Positions 1 through 8,690 of a DNA stretch of 64,000 nt are shown here, in pieces. The position numbers were made by a program, and so were the translations under genes. The first letter of the stretch is position 1. Each line of letters opens with the position of its first letter. Under the pieces are notes generated by a model. The model had not been told where the DNA came from. It worked only from the letters and a program-made list of their open reading frames with translations, and did not search any database. Source of the stretch: Nocardia goodfellowii (lineage in GTDB: Bacteria; Actinomycetota; Actinomycetes; Mycobacteriales; Mycobacteriaceae); NCBI RefSeq assembly GCF_017875645.1, contig NZ_JAGGMR010000001.1, forward strand, positions 6,634,001 to 6,698,000, given 5' to 3'.

Positions 1-1007
1 CGCTGGACGCCGGGCTGGGTGTCGGCGTGCCCGGTTCACAGGTGGATCGGCGCTGCGGCTCGGGACTCCAGGCCGTTCTGCAAGCGTGCATGCAGGTAGC
101 CACTGGCGGTAGCGAACTGGTGCTCGCGGGCGGTGTGGAGTCGATGAGTCAGGCCGAGTTCTACGCGACCGGGATGCGCTGGGGCGTCAAGGGTGACGGC
201 GTCGCGCTCACCGACCGGCTGGCGCGCGCCCGGGTGAGCGCGGGCGGCGCGCACTTCCCGGTCCCCGGCGGCATGATCGAGACCGCGGAGAACCTGCGCG
301 CCGAATTCTCCATCGGCCGCGCCGACCAGGACGCGCTCGCGGCGCAGTCGCATCAGCGCGCGGTCGCCGCGCAGACCTCCGGTCGTTTCGCCGCCGAAAT
401 CGTGGGAGTGCCGGTCCCGCAACGGAAGTCCGACCCGATCCGCATCGACACCGATGAGCACCCGCGCGCCGACACCAGCGTGGAGTCTTTGTCGAAATTG
501 CGCCCCATCCGCGCCGCGGTCGATCCGGAATCCACGGTCACCGCGGGCAATGCCAGCGGCCAGAACGACGGCGCGGCGCTGTGTGTCGTCACCACGCCCG
601 AACGCGCCCGCGCCCTCGGCCTGCGCCCGCTCGCGCGGCTGGCCTCCTGGGCCGTGGCGGGCGTACCACCGCGCACCATGGGCATCGGACCGGTGCCCGC
701 GACCGAAAAGGCTTTGGCACGATTGGATCTCACGATCGACGACATGGGCGTGATCGAACTCAACGAGGCCTTCGCGGCACAGACCCTCGCGGTGTTGCGC
801 ACGTGGAAGCTCGAACCCGACGATCCCCGGCTCAACCCCAACGGCTCGGGCATCTCGCTCGGTCACCCGGTCGGCGCGACCGGCGCCCGCATCCTGGCGA
901 CGCTGCTGCGTGAGATGGACCGGCGCGAGGCGCGCTACGGGCTGGAGACGATGTGCATCGGCGGCGGGCAGGGCCTGGCCGCCGTCTTCGAACGTCTGCC
1001 GCGGTAG
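1..1007 (+). CDS. thiolase (acetyl-CoA C-acyltransferase, PcaF-like), 5' truncated by window edge
   Basis: The reading frame is already open at base 3, so the N-terminal part (about 75 residues in this family) lies upstream of the window. Visible thiolase hallmarks are the nucleophilic Cys in DRRCGSGLQ, the ELNEAFAAQ segment, the catalytic His in SLGHPVGATGAR and the C-terminal Cys in MCIGGGQG. The enzyme cleaves or forms beta-ketoacyl-CoA in the cytoplasm. The segment GIGPVPATEKAL and the aromatic-catabolism neighbours (pobA, van genes) favour beta-ketoadipyl-CoA thiolase, the last step of the beta-ketoadipate pathway. A fatty-acid thiolase cannot be excluded. It precedes the IclR gene on the same strand by 97 bp. 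Confidence 0.88.
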   Translation, partial: LDAGLGVGVPGSQVDRRCGSGLQAVLQACMQVATGGSELVLAGGVESMSQAEFYATGMRWGVKGDGVALTDRLARARVSAGGAHFPVPGGMIETAENLRAEFSIGRADQDALAAQSHQRAVAAQTSGRFAAEIVGVPVPQRKSDPIRIDTDEHPRADTSVESLSKLRPIRAAVDPESTVTAGNASGQNDGAALCVVTTPERARALGLRPLARLASWAVAGVPPRTMGIGPVPATEKALARLDLTIDDMGVIELNEAFAAQTLAVLRTWKLEPDDPRLNPNGSGISLGHPVGATGARILATLLREMDRREARYGLETMCIGGGQGLAAVFERLPR

Positions 1008-1014
1008 AAATCGG

Positions 1015-1031
1015 CTTCCACTCTGTGGAAG
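1015..1031. promoter_or_regulatory. perfect 17-bp palindrome, probable operator for the IclR regulator
   Basis: CTTCCAC-TCT-GTGGAAG has two perfect 7-bp arms around a 3-bp centre. It lies just after the thiolase stop and about 75 bp before the IclR start. No T-run follows, so it does not look like an intrinsic terminator. IclR proteins commonly bind palindromes in their own promoter regions. Binding here is inferred. Confidence 0.5.
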
Positions 1032-1104
1032 TCCCGCAGCGGCGCGGTTGTGCCGCCAGTCACACTTGAAGTCGTTCCCGTCCCCGAGCACCGGAGTCCG
1101 CACC

Positions 1105-1878
1105 ATGTCAGCCCCTCGCCCCGCCGCCACCGTGGCCGCTGCCGATCGCAGCGTGCTCGGCCGGGCGTTCGAGCTGCTGCGCGCCTTCGACGCGCACCGC
1201 ACCGAGTTGACGTTGTCGGAGCTGAGCAGGCGCACGGGCATGCCGCTGGCGACGGTGCACCGGCTCTGCCAGCAACTCATCGATCTCGGTGCGCTCGAAC
1301 GTGACCCGTCCGGGTGTTTCCAGATCGGGGCGGGCCTGTGGGAGATCGGGTCGCTCGCACCGCGGGCGCACGGCCTGCGCGCTGTCGCACTGCCGTATCT
1401 CGAGGACCTGTACGAGGCCACGCACCAGAATGTCCAACTGATCGTGCTCGACGGCACCGAAGCCCTCTATATCGAACGGCTCTCGGGGCATCAGTCGATT
1501 CCGCTGCTCGGCCGGGCCGGTGGACGCCTGCCGCTGCACGCTTCCAGCGGCGGTCTGATCCTGCTGGCACATGCCGGACCAGACCTGCTCGCCCAGGTGC
1601 TGGCAGGCGGCTTGGCGGCGTTCACTCCCGACACCATCACCACCGAGCACCGGCTCCGGTCGACGCTGGCCGATATCCGGCGCACCAATGTGGTGGTCTG
1701 CCGCCGCCACATCGACCCTCGATCGGTCGCCGTCGCCGCACCGGTGCGGCACGGCTCGGGTGCGGTGGTCGCCGCCGTCTCCGTGGTGCTGAACGCCACC
1801 GAGGACCCCGCGCATCTCATTCCGGCGCTGCACACCGCCTGCCGGGGCATCTCACGTGGGCTCCGTCCCACCGGCTGA
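1105..1878 (+). CDS. IclR-family transcriptional regulator (PobR/PcaR-like)
   Basis: The product is 257 residues. The N-terminal winged helix-turn-helix (about residues 15-75, with LTLSELSRRTGMPLATVHRL as recognition region) is followed by the IclR effector domain (about 80-250, with LPLHASSGG and APVRHGSG). I placed the start at the ATG giving MSAPRP, because upstream in-frame codons read back through the thiolase gene. It sits between the thiolase and pobA, so it probably senses 4-hydroxybenzoate or a beta-ketoadipate intermediate and controls pobA and the adjacent transporter. A perfect palindrome upstream (1015-1031) suggests autoregulation. The ligand is inferred from context only. Confidence 0.9.
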   Translation: MSAPRPAATVAAADRSVLGRAFELLRAFDAHRTELTLSELSRRTGMPLATVHRLCQQLIDLGALERDPSGCFQIGAGLWEIGSLAPRAHGLRAVALPYLEDLYEATHQNVQLIVLDGTEALYIERLSGHQSIPLLGRAGGRLPLHASSGGLILLAHAGPDLLAQVLAGGLAAFTPDTITTEHRLRSTLADIRRTNVVVCRRHIDPRSVAVAAPVRHGSGAVVAAVSVVLNATEDPAHLIPALHTACRGISRGLRPTG

Positions 1879-1952
1879 ATCACTTGCCCGGCCCCGGCCG
1901 GACAGCGCCACCCACACTCGCACCGCGAGCACCCTTCCCGAGGAGAACACCC

Positions 1953-3128
1953 ATGCGTACCCAAGTCGGCATCATCGGCGCCGGACCAGCCGGTCTGCTG
2001 CTCGCGCACCTGCTGCACCTGCGCGGAATCGAATCCGTGGTGCTGGAGACGCGCAGCCGCGAGGACGTCGAGGGCACCATTCGCGCGGGTGTGCTGGAAC
2101 AAGGCACCGTCGACCTGCTCACCGACACCGGTGTGGGTGCGCGCCTGCACCGAGAAGGCCACCAGCACAACGGCATCGAGCTGCGTTTCGACGGGCGGGG
2201 GCACCGGATCGATTTCGCGGAACTGACCGGCCGGGCCGTCACGGTCTACCCGCAGCACGAGGTGCTCAAGGACCTGATCGCGCGGCGCCTGGCGGATGGC
2301 GGCGAAATCCGTTTCGGCGCAACGGTTACCGCTGTAGAAGGCATCACCACCGAGACCCCGGTCATTCGCTTCACCGACGCCGACGGCACTTCCGGCCTAC
2401 TGCGCTGCGAGCTGATTCTCGGCGGCGACGGCTCCCGCACCGTGACTCGCGCCCTGATCCCGGAAGCCACGGTGCGCACCGATCACTTCCGGCAGTATCC
2501 CTTCGCCTGGTTCGGCATTCTGGCCGAGGCTCCGCCGTCCTCCGACGAGCTGATCTACGCCAACCACGCCAACGGATTCGCGCTGATCAGTACCCGCACG
2601 CCCACCGTGCAGCGACACTATCTGCAAGTCGATCCGTCCGACACCGTCGAGGACTGGTCCGACGACCGGATCTGGCACGAGCTGCACACCCGGGTCGACG
2701 GCGAGGGCGCCGAAATCAAGGACGGGACCATCTTCGCCAAGACCGTCCTCGGTTTCCGTAGTTTCGTGTGCGAGCCCATGCAGTACGGGCGACTGTTCCT
2801 GGCCGGCGACGCCGCCCACACGGTGCCGCCCACCGGCGCGAAAGGGCTCAACCTCGCTGTCGCCGACGTCTACGTGCTGGCCCAGGCGATGGAGCGCTAC
2901 TTCCGCACCGGCGCGACCGACGGCCTGGACGCCTACACCGCGACCGCGTTGCCGAGAGTCTGGCGGGCACAGCACTTTTCGTGGTGGATGACCTCGATGC
3001 TGCACCGCATGCCCGACGCCACCGGGTTCGACCACAAACGCCAGCTCGCCGAGCTGGACACGGTGACCAGGTCGGCCGCCGGTCGCGCCCTGCTCGCCGA
3101 GAACTACGTGGGCGCCCCGCTCTACTGA
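1953..3128 (+). CDS. pobA: 4-hydroxybenzoate 3-monooxygenase
   Basis: This 391-residue class A flavoprotein monooxygenase matches the usual PobA length (about 390). It has the N-terminal dinucleotide motif GIIGAGPAGLLLAHLL, the ILGGDGSRT (DG) motif near residue 160 and the FAD-ribityl motif LAGDAAHTVPPTGAKG near 285. It hydroxylates 4-hydroxybenzoate to protocatechuate using NAD(P)H and O2 and feeds the beta-ketoadipate pathway. An AGGAG Shine-Dalgarno 8 bp before the ATG supports this start. The gene lies 74 bp after the IclR regulator and 39 bp before a transporter gene, consistent with one uptake-and-hydroxylation unit. Confidence 0.95.
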   Translation: MRTQVGIIGAGPAGLLLAHLLHLRGIESVVLETRSREDVEGTIRAGVLEQGTVDLLTDTGVGARLHREGHQHNGIELRFDGRGHRIDFAELTGRAVTVYPQHEVLKDLIARRLADGGEIRFGATVTAVEGITTETPVIRFTDADGTSGLLRCELILGGDGSRTVTRALIPEATVRTDHFRQYPFAWFGILAEAPPSSDELIYANHANGFALISTRTPTVQRHYLQVDPSDTVEDWSDDRIWHELHTRVDGEGAEIKDGTIFAKTVLGFRSFVCEPMQYGRLFLAGDAAHTVPPTGAKGLNLAVADVYVLAQAMERYFRTGATDGLDAYTATALPRVWRAQHFSWWMTSMLHRMPDATGFDHKRQLAELDTVTRSAAGRALLAENYVGAPLY

Positions 3129-3167
3129 GCGCCGGACCCCGAAATAACCACCGAGAGTGAGTGATTC

Positions 3168-4454
3168 GTGAACACAACAAAGCAGGGCACCGAGACCGGA
3201 GCGGGCGTGTCCGCCGCAAGCTGGGTAGCCGCACTGTGCTGGACGGCGGTGCTGCTGGACGGCTTCGATCTGGTCGTCCTCGGCGCGGTCATCCCGTCCC
3301 TGCTGGACTACCAGCCATGGGGGCTGAACGCCGGCACCATGTCGGTCATCTCCACCACCGGCTTGATCGGGATGACGATCGGCGCGCTGACCGTCGGGAC
3401 GATGACCGACCTGCTCGGGCGGCGCAAGTCGCTGATCGGCGCGGTCATCCTGTTCTCGGTGCTGACCGCGCTGTGCGCGGTCGCGCCGAACCCGTGGGTA
3501 TTCGGCGCGTTGCGTTTCCTGGCCGGGCTCGGCCTGGGCGGCTGCCTGCCGACCGCCATCGCCATGGTCACCGAGTTCGCCCGTGGACACCGCGGCGGCA
3601 CCGCCACCACCACGGTGATGACCGGCTATCACGTGGGAGCCGTCGCCACCGCCGCCCTGGCCATCGTGGTGATCGAACCGTTCGGCTGGCGCACCATGTT
3701 CGTGATCGGCGCGGTGCCCGCACTTGTCTTGGTGCCGTTGATGATTCGCTATCTGCCCGAATCCCCCGACTACTTGATCTCGCGCGGGCGGCACGCGGAG
3801 GCCCAGGCCATCGCCGACGCCGCAGGCCTGACCCGCCGTGCACCCGCGCAACCCACCGACAACCCGCCCGCCGCCGTGAATCCCGTGCGGCGCTTGTTCT
3901 CCCGCGAATTCCTGCGTACCAGTCTGGCGATCTGGGTCACCTCCTTCATGGGCCTGCTGCTGGTCTACGGCCTCAACACCTGGCTGCCCACGATCATGCG
4001 GGAGGCGGGCTACAACCTCGGCGCGGCGCTGTCGTTCCTGCTGCTGCTCAATGCCGGGGCGATCGCGGGCCTGCTCGTCGCCGGCCGCGTCGCCGACCGT
4101 ATCGGTGCCCGCCGCGCCGCCATCATCTGGTTCACCGGCGCGGCCCTGTTCCTGGCGCTGCTCAGCATCAAGGTCTCCTTCGGCGTCTATGTGCTGGTCT
4201 TCCTCGCCGGTTGCTTCGTCTTCAGCGCCCAAGTGCTCGTGTACGCCTTCACCAGCGCGCACTATCCCGCCGAGATCCGCGCCACCGCGCTGGGCTGGTC
4301 CGCCGGTGTCGGCCGGGTCGGTGCGATCTGCGGACCGACCCTGGGCGGCGCCCTCTTGTCCGCGGGCCTCGCGGTCCCGTGGGGCTTCTACGCCTTCGCC
4401 CTCGTGGGTTTCGCGGGTGCCGTGGCGATTTCGATGACGCGGAGCCAGGCCTAG
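3168..4454 (+). CDS. MFS aromatic acid:H+ symporter (AAHS family, PcaK-like)
   Basis: The product is 428 residues with about 12 hydrophobic segments. The AAHS signature DGFDLVVLG is in the first helix, the MFS loop motif DLLGRRK lies between helices 2 and 3, and LPESPDYL occurs in the central loop. It starts at GTG with a purine-rich ribosome site a few bases upstream. The family imports aromatic acids such as 4-hydroxybenzoate or protocatechuate with protons across the inner membrane. Its position directly after pobA makes 4-hydroxybenzoate the best guess. It converges with the vanK-like gene, and the two reading frames overlap by 4 bp. Confidence 0.9.
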   Translation: MNTTKQGTETGAGVSAASWVAALCWTAVLLDGFDLVVLGAVIPSLLDYQPWGLNAGTMSVISTTGLIGMTIGALTVGTMTDLLGRRKSLIGAVILFSVLTALCAVAPNPWVFGALRFLAGLGLGGCLPTAIAMVTEFARGHRGGTATTTVMTGYHVGAVATAALAIVVIEPFGWRTMFVIGAVPALVLVPLMIRYLPESPDYLISRGRHAEAQAIADAAGLTRRAPAQPTDNPPAAVNPVRRLFSREFLRTSLAIWVTSFMGLLLVYGLNTWLPTIMREAGYNLGAALSFLLLLNAGAIAGLLVAGRVADRIGARRAAIIWFTGAALFLALLSIKVSFGVYVLVFLAGCFVFSAQVLVYAFTSAHYPAEIRATALGWSAGVGRVGAICGPTLGGALLSAGLAVPWGFYAFALVGFAGAVAISMTRSQA

Positions 4455-5800
4455 GAGTTCACCGGCGCGGCGACCGCAGGGGTGACATCGAGCACCGGGC
4501 CGCGCCGCTTCGGCGAGCGCAGGAAGAGCAGGGCTACCGCGGCCAGCAGCACCACGCCCGCGACCGCGACATACAGCTGCCCGGCCGACCAGCCGGCGTC
4601 GAGCAGACGGCCGGCCGCAGTCGGAGCGAGAATGGCGCCGGCCCGGCCCACGCCGATCGCCCAACCGACCCCGGTGCTGCGCATACGCGTCTCGTACAGC
4701 GACGGACTCAACGTGTACAGACCGGCGATACAGCCGTTGGCGAGGCCACCGACCACCACACCCAGTGCGAAGGCCACACCGATGATCGACGTACTGGAAA
4801 TGAAGACGACCATCGCGGCAGCGGTGAGAACGGTGAAGATGAGCAGTACGCCGCGCGCGGTCCAGCGGGTGGCGAGCCCACCGAAGATGACCGAGCCGAG
4901 CGTGCCGCCCAGCGCGATCATCATTCCCGCCGTCGCGCTCTGGTCCTTGCTCATACCCGCCGTCTCGAGCAGCGCCGGCGTCCAGGAGTTGATGAAGTAA
5001 TAGCCGAACATGGTCGCGAAGAACGCGGTCCACAGCAGAACTGTCGGACGGGTATTGCCGCCCGCGAACAAATCCGCGACCCGGCCCGCGCGCGGCGGAC
5101 CGGAGGCGGGCACGACGGGAAGTTCGCGCAGCGGTTCCTGCCGGATACGCCGGGCGATGCGATTGACCCGGCCGAGCACGTCGCGCCGCCCGCGGGTGAG
5201 CAGGTAGTCCACCGACTCGGGCAACAGCACCGCCAGCAGCACCAGCGCCAGACCCGTGAGAACGGCGCCGCAGACGAACACCGCCCGCCAGCCGTACTCA
5301 TCGCGCAGGAACACCGCGGCCAGGCCGCCGAGTGTCGCGCCCAGGCCGTAGCCCGAGGTGTAGAGGCCGATGGACAGCCCGCGCCAGCGCTTCGAGGAGT
5401 ACTCGCTGGCGATCACGTTGGTGCAGGCCAGGATTCCGCCGACACCGAGCCCGGTGAGCACACGCCACACACCGAGCTGGACCGGTGATCCGGCGGTCGC
5501 GGACAGCGCCATGCCCGCCGTGGCCATGGCGACGGCGGACAGGATCAGCGGCCGGCGGCCCAGCTTGTCGGCGAGCGGCGCGAGCACGAGCGCGCCGATG
5601 GCCATGCCGACCAGGCCCGCACTGAGCAGCACACCGGTTTGCGCGCTGGAGAGACCGAATTCATTGCCGATGCTCTTGGCGGTGAAGGCCAGAGCCATCA
5701 CGTCGTAGCCGTCGAGCATATTGAGTACGACGCACAGTCCGACGATCAGCCACTGGTAGGGGCTCATCGGTGCCGCGTCTATGCGGGCGCGCAGGTCCAT
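4451..5800 (-). CDS. vanK: MFS transporter, probable vanillate permease
   Basis: The 449-residue AAHS-type MFS carrier has about 12 membrane helices, DGYDVMAL in helix 1, the loop motif LADKLGRRP and LLPESVDYLL in the central loop. It is the last gene of a leftward vanA-vanB-transporter set, 55 bp after vanB. This matches the vanABK organisation known from Corynebacterium glutamicum, so vanillate or a related methoxy-aromatic acid is the probable substrate. It is paralogous to the convergent PcaK-like carrier but clearly different in sequence. Assignment of VanK rests on gene order more than on diagnostic residues. Confidence 0.85.
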   Translation of the reverse strand: MDLRARIDAAPMSPYQWLIVGLCVVLNMLDGYDVMALAFTAKSIGNEFGLSSAQTGVLLSAGLVGMAIGALVLAPLADKLGRRPLILSAVAMATAGMALSATAGSPVQLGVWRVLTGLGVGGILACTNVIASEYSSKRWRGLSIGLYTSGYGLGATLGGLAAVFLRDEYGWRAVFVCGAVLTGLALVLLAVLLPESVDYLLTRGRRDVLGRVNRIARRIRQEPLRELPVVPASGPPRAGRVADLFAGGNTRPTVLLWTAFFATMFGYYFINSWTPALLETAGMSKDQSATAGMMIALGGTLGSVIFGGLATRWTARGVLLIFTVLTAAAMVVFISSTSIIGVAFALGVVVGGLANGCIAGLYTLSPSLYETRMRSTGVGWAIGVGRAGAILAPTAAGRLLDAGWSAGQLYVAVAGVVLLAAVALLFLRSPKRRGPVLDVTPAVAAPVNS

Positions 5801-5855
5801 CTGAATGTCTTTCTCGAGGGTGAGCGGATAGCTCGGGAACGAATATGACTGGCGC

Positions 5856-6827
5856 TCAAGGGATGTCGAGCGTCAGCACGCCGGGGCCGGAATCGGCGCG
5901 AGCGCGCACCACCCGGGAGACGCACGCGCAGAGCGTGTTCGCGCGCGCCTTCTGCGTATCGCTGAAGAACACGTCACGGTGATCGACGGCGCCGCGCAGA
6001 TCGAGGATGCCGACCGTGCACAGACCGCACTCACCCTTGCGACAGTCCGACATCACTTCCGCGCCGGCCCGTTCGAGGGCTTCCAGCAGGGAATCGCCGG
6101 TGCGGACGGCGGTTTCGATACCCAGGCGCGGCACCCGGACGGTAAATTCCTCGGTGTCGAACCAGCCGCTGTTACCGAAGGTTTCGTAACGCAGGTTCGG
6201 CAGCGGCAGTTCCGCGGCCAGCCAGGCGCGGCGCACCGCGTCCATCAGCCGGATGGGGCCGCACATGTACAGCTCCACGTCCGGATCGGCGTCGGCGACG
6301 AGTGTGCCGACATCGAGGGGCGTGCCCTCGTCGTCGATGTGCACGCGCAACCGATCACCGTGCCGCGCGGTCAATTCCGGCAGGAAGGCCATGGCCGGAC
6401 GACTGCGGCCGACATAGACGAGGGTGTAGTCCGCGCCCAGGCGCGCCAGCACCCGGGCCATGCCCGCGATGGCGGTGATCCCGATGCCGCCCGCGAGCAG
6501 GAGGTACCGTCGCGCCCCGATCCGGAGCGGGAAGTCCTGTAGCGGGGCGGTGATGTCGATCGCCGACCCGGGGGCCAAGGTATGCATGAAGGCCGACCCG
6601 CCGCGGGACGTCGGCGACAGGCGAACACCGAGAGTCACACTGGCGCCGTCGGATTCGACGATCGAGTACGACCGCACGAGACCGGGGCCGATCCGCACGT
6701 CGACGTGGGAGCCGGGGTCCTCGCGCACGGGACGTTCGGTCCGCACGTCGATGCGGGCGATTCCGTCGGCGGCGCGCGTGCTGGCGGTGACGACGCCCCG
6801 TTGCCAGGTGGTCTGATTGCCGGTCAT
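5856..6827 (-). CDS. vanB: vanillate O-demethylase reductase subunit
   Basis: The product is 323 residues with the domain order of phthalate-dioxygenase-type reductases: flavin domain (about 1-100, RSYSIV), NAD-binding domain (about 105-215, LLAGGIGITAIAGM and YMCGP) and C-terminal plant-type [2Fe-2S] ferredoxin (about 235-323, Cys ligands in CRKGECGLC plus a later Cys in LCACVSR). It passes electrons from NADH to the Rieske oxygenase VanA. The ATG was chosen because it overlaps the vanA stop by one base (TGATG), implying translational coupling. The longer open frame upstream is only a shadow of vanA. Confidence 0.93.
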   Translation of the reverse strand: MTGNQTTWQRGVVTASTRAADGIARIDVRTERPVREDPGSHVDVRIGPGLVRSYSIVESDGASVTLGVRLSPTSRGGSAFMHTLAPGSAIDITAPLQDFPLRIGARRYLLLAGGIGITAIAGMARVLARLGADYTLVYVGRSRPAMAFLPELTARHGDRLRVHIDDEGTPLDVGTLVADADPDVELYMCGPIRLMDAVRRAWLAAELPLPNLRYETFGNSGWFDTEEFTVRVPRLGIETAVRTGDSLLEALERAGAEVMSDCRKGECGLCTVGILDLRGAVDHRDVFFSDTQKARANTLCACVSRVVRARADSGPGVLTLDIP

Positions 6828-7924
6828 CAGCGCACCACCGTCGCGGCGAGCTGTTCGGCGTCGATCATGCGCTGGATGAGCCTGCGCATCCACATACCAC
6901 CGGCGTCGATATTGAGGTTGTAGAACTCGTGATCGGGATGGGCGTCGATTCCGCGCTGCTGAGCGGCGAGCATGGCCTCGTCCTCGGCGAAGACGCCGTG
7001 CACCGCCTCCCGCAATTGCGTGGTGATGAGCTGGCTTTCGAGCCGGTAGTTCCGCATGAACGCCCAGAAATAGTGGGCACTGCGATCGGTCGCGGGTGTG
7101 ATCGTGTTCATCACGAACCCGTTGACGCCCTGACTGCGGTCGCCTTCCGGGGCTCCGGTGCCGGCCTTGGCGACACCCACGTCGATGCGGATGGTCGAAG
7201 GGGCCTGGAATTCGATGATCTGCCACCGGTCGACCCGGCCGTCGAAATCGGGGAACTTGTCGCGCATGTTCTTGCGCCAGAACGGCGGTGGTTCGATGTC
7301 GAGCATCCAGCGCGTGACGGTGACGGTGTGGTCGTCGTGGGACACCGTGAAGTCGGATTCGCTGAGCTCCTCCTGACCGATGGTGGAGGAGTGCACGAAT
7401 TCCTCATGGGTCAGGTCCATGAGATTGTCGAGCACCAGCGTGTAGTTGGTATCGACCGCGATGGTGCGGCCGTCACCGGCCCACTCCGGCGAATCCATCT
7501 GGAACATATCGGGAATCAGGGCCGGATCGGCGTTCAGCGGATCTCCGGTCCAGACCCAGACGAAGCGATGCCGTTCCACCACCGGATACGACCGCACCAT
7601 GGCACTGGGGTTGATGGTCTGCTGGGCCGGCATGAAGGTGCAGCGACCCGCGGAGTTGTATCGCAGTCCGTGATAAGGGCATTGGATTTCGTCCGTGCCC
7701 ACGAGCTTGCCCATCGACAAGGGCGCGAGCCGGTGCCAGCACGCGTCCGCCAGTGCGACCGGACGGCCCGATTCGGTGCGATAGAGCGCCAGCGATCGGT
7801 CCGCGACGGTCCGGGCGAGGATCGACTTCGCGGTGATCTCGTGGTCCCACGCCGCCGCGTACCAGGCGTTACGCGGGAAGCCGAGGGATTTCGCGGTCGC
7901 ACCGGATGGGCTGGGATTGGTCAT
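6827..7924 (-). CDS. vanA: vanillate O-demethylase oxygenase subunit (Rieske)
   Basis: The 365-residue Rieske non-heme iron oxygenase has its Rieske ligands in ACWH and, further on, CPYHG (about residues 45-70). The facial triad lies in DLTHEEFVH. With VanB it demethylates vanillate to protocatechuate, linking lignin monomers to the beta-ketoadipate pathway. The ATG giving MTNPSP has an AAAGG ribosome site at good spacing, so the 20 extra upstream in-frame residues are unlikely to be translated. It is the first gene of the leftward vanABK operon and is divergent from a PadR regulator. The two palindromes between them are the likely control region. Confidence 0.93.
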   Translation of the reverse strand: MTNPSPSGATAKSLGFPRNAWYAAAWDHEITAKSILARTVADRSLALYRTESGRPVALADACWHRLAPLSMGKLVGTDEIQCPYHGLRYNSAGRCTFMPAQQTINPSAMVRSYPVVERHRFVWVWTGDPLNADPALIPDMFQMDSPEWAGDGRTIAVDTNYTLVLDNLMDLTHEEFVHSSTIGQEELSESDFTVSHDDHTVTVTRWMLDIEPPPFWRKNMRDKFPDFDGRVDRWQIIEFQAPSTIRIDVGVAKAGTGAPEGDRSQGVNGFVMNTITPATDRSAHYFWAFMRNYRLESQLITTQLREAVHGVFAEDEAMLAAQQRGIDAHPDHEFYNLNIDAGGMWMRRLIQRMIDAEQLAATVVR

Positions 7925-7946
7925 GAGCGGAACCTTTCGCAAAACC

Positions 7947-8000
7947 ACTATCGACATAGTTATTGAGTGGTGTGGGACACACACTAACTATCGATATAGT
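7947..8000. promoter_or_regulatory. twin PadR-type operators between vanA and the PadR gene
   Basis: ACTATCGACATAGT (7947-7960) and ACTATCGATATAGT (7987-8000) differ at one base. Each has 5-bp inverted arms, ACTAT and ATAGT. Their centres are 40 bp apart, about four helical turns, inside the 109-bp divergent vanA/PadR promoter region. PadR repressors typically bind such AT-rich palindromes. Repression of both vanABK and the regulator, relieved by vanillate, is inferred from the C. glutamicum VanR model. Confidence 0.75.
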
Positions 8001-8033
8001 GATTGGCAACACTCGATTGCCCGAGAGGACGTC

Positions 8034-8627
8034 ATGAGCCTGCGGTACGCCCTGCTGGCCCTGCTCACCGCCGAACCGCTGACCGGCTACGACGTGGCCA
8101 AGCACTTCAACGCCTCGGTCGGCCATGTCTGGCACGCGCCCGATTCGCAGATCTATCCGGAGCTGCGCCGGATGGAGAAAGAGGGACTACTCGAAGGCGA
8201 GGACGTGCGCTGGGGGCCCAACAGCACCAAGAAGCGCTACCGCGTCACCGGTGACGGACTCGCCGCGCTGCGCGAATGGATGGACGCCCCCCTCGATTAC
8301 GCCCCGGGCCGGGACGCGCCGCACATGCGCGCCGCCTACCTGGAGTGGGCCGAACCCGATCGCGCCCGCGACCACATGCGCCGTCATATCGACCACTACC
8401 GCGACCAACTCGAGCAATGGACAGCGACCCGCGCCGCGATCCTGGACCGCAGCAACGCGACCATCGCCAAACGCCTCCAGCGCTATCCCGAGGCGGACCA
8501 CGAGCGCATCATCGCCTTCAAGGCGTTCGCCTACGATGGCTTGATCGCCCGCGCGGAAGCCGAAATCGCTTGGGCTGAACACGGTCTGGAGTTGATCGAC
8601 AAGCTCTCGCCCGGATCGGAGGAGTGA
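8034..8627 (+). CDS. vanR: PadR-family regulator, VanR-like repressor
   Basis: The 197-residue PadR protein has an N-terminal winged helix (LRYALLALLTAEPLTGYDVAKHF, then DSQIYPELRRMEKEGLL) and a C-terminal helical Vir-type domain (about 95-190) for dimerisation. A GAGAGG ribosome site precedes the ATG by 5 bp; upstream in-frame codons are non-coding. It is divergent from vanA with two operator palindromes between them. In Corynebacterium a PadR-type VanR represses vanABK and releases DNA on binding vanillate, and the identical layout supports the same role here. The effector is inferred. Confidence 0.88.
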   Translation: MSLRYALLALLTAEPLTGYDVAKHFNASVGHVWHAPDSQIYPELRRMEKEGLLEGEDVRWGPNSTKKRYRVTGDGLAALREWMDAPLDYAPGRDAPHMRAAYLEWAEPDRARDHMRRHIDHYRDQLEQWTATRAAILDRSNATIAKRLQRYPEADHERIIAFKAFAYDGLIARAEAEIAWAEHGLELIDKLSPGSEE

Positions 8628-8690
8628 GCCGGTATCACCGCGGGATGAGCACCCACGTCGTCACCGCGTCGACCAGGCGCGGTTCCCGGA

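Noticed and set aside
1015..1031. intrinsic terminator of the thiolase gene
   Set aside because: The dyad is AT-containing with a 3-bp loop and lacks a T-run; an operator is a better fit.
2397..5033. 878-codon open frame on the minus strand
   Set aside because: It is antisense to pobA and to the PcaK-like gene, has no coherent domain and its sequence is low-complexity Gly/Arg/Gln. Typical of a high-GC shadow frame.
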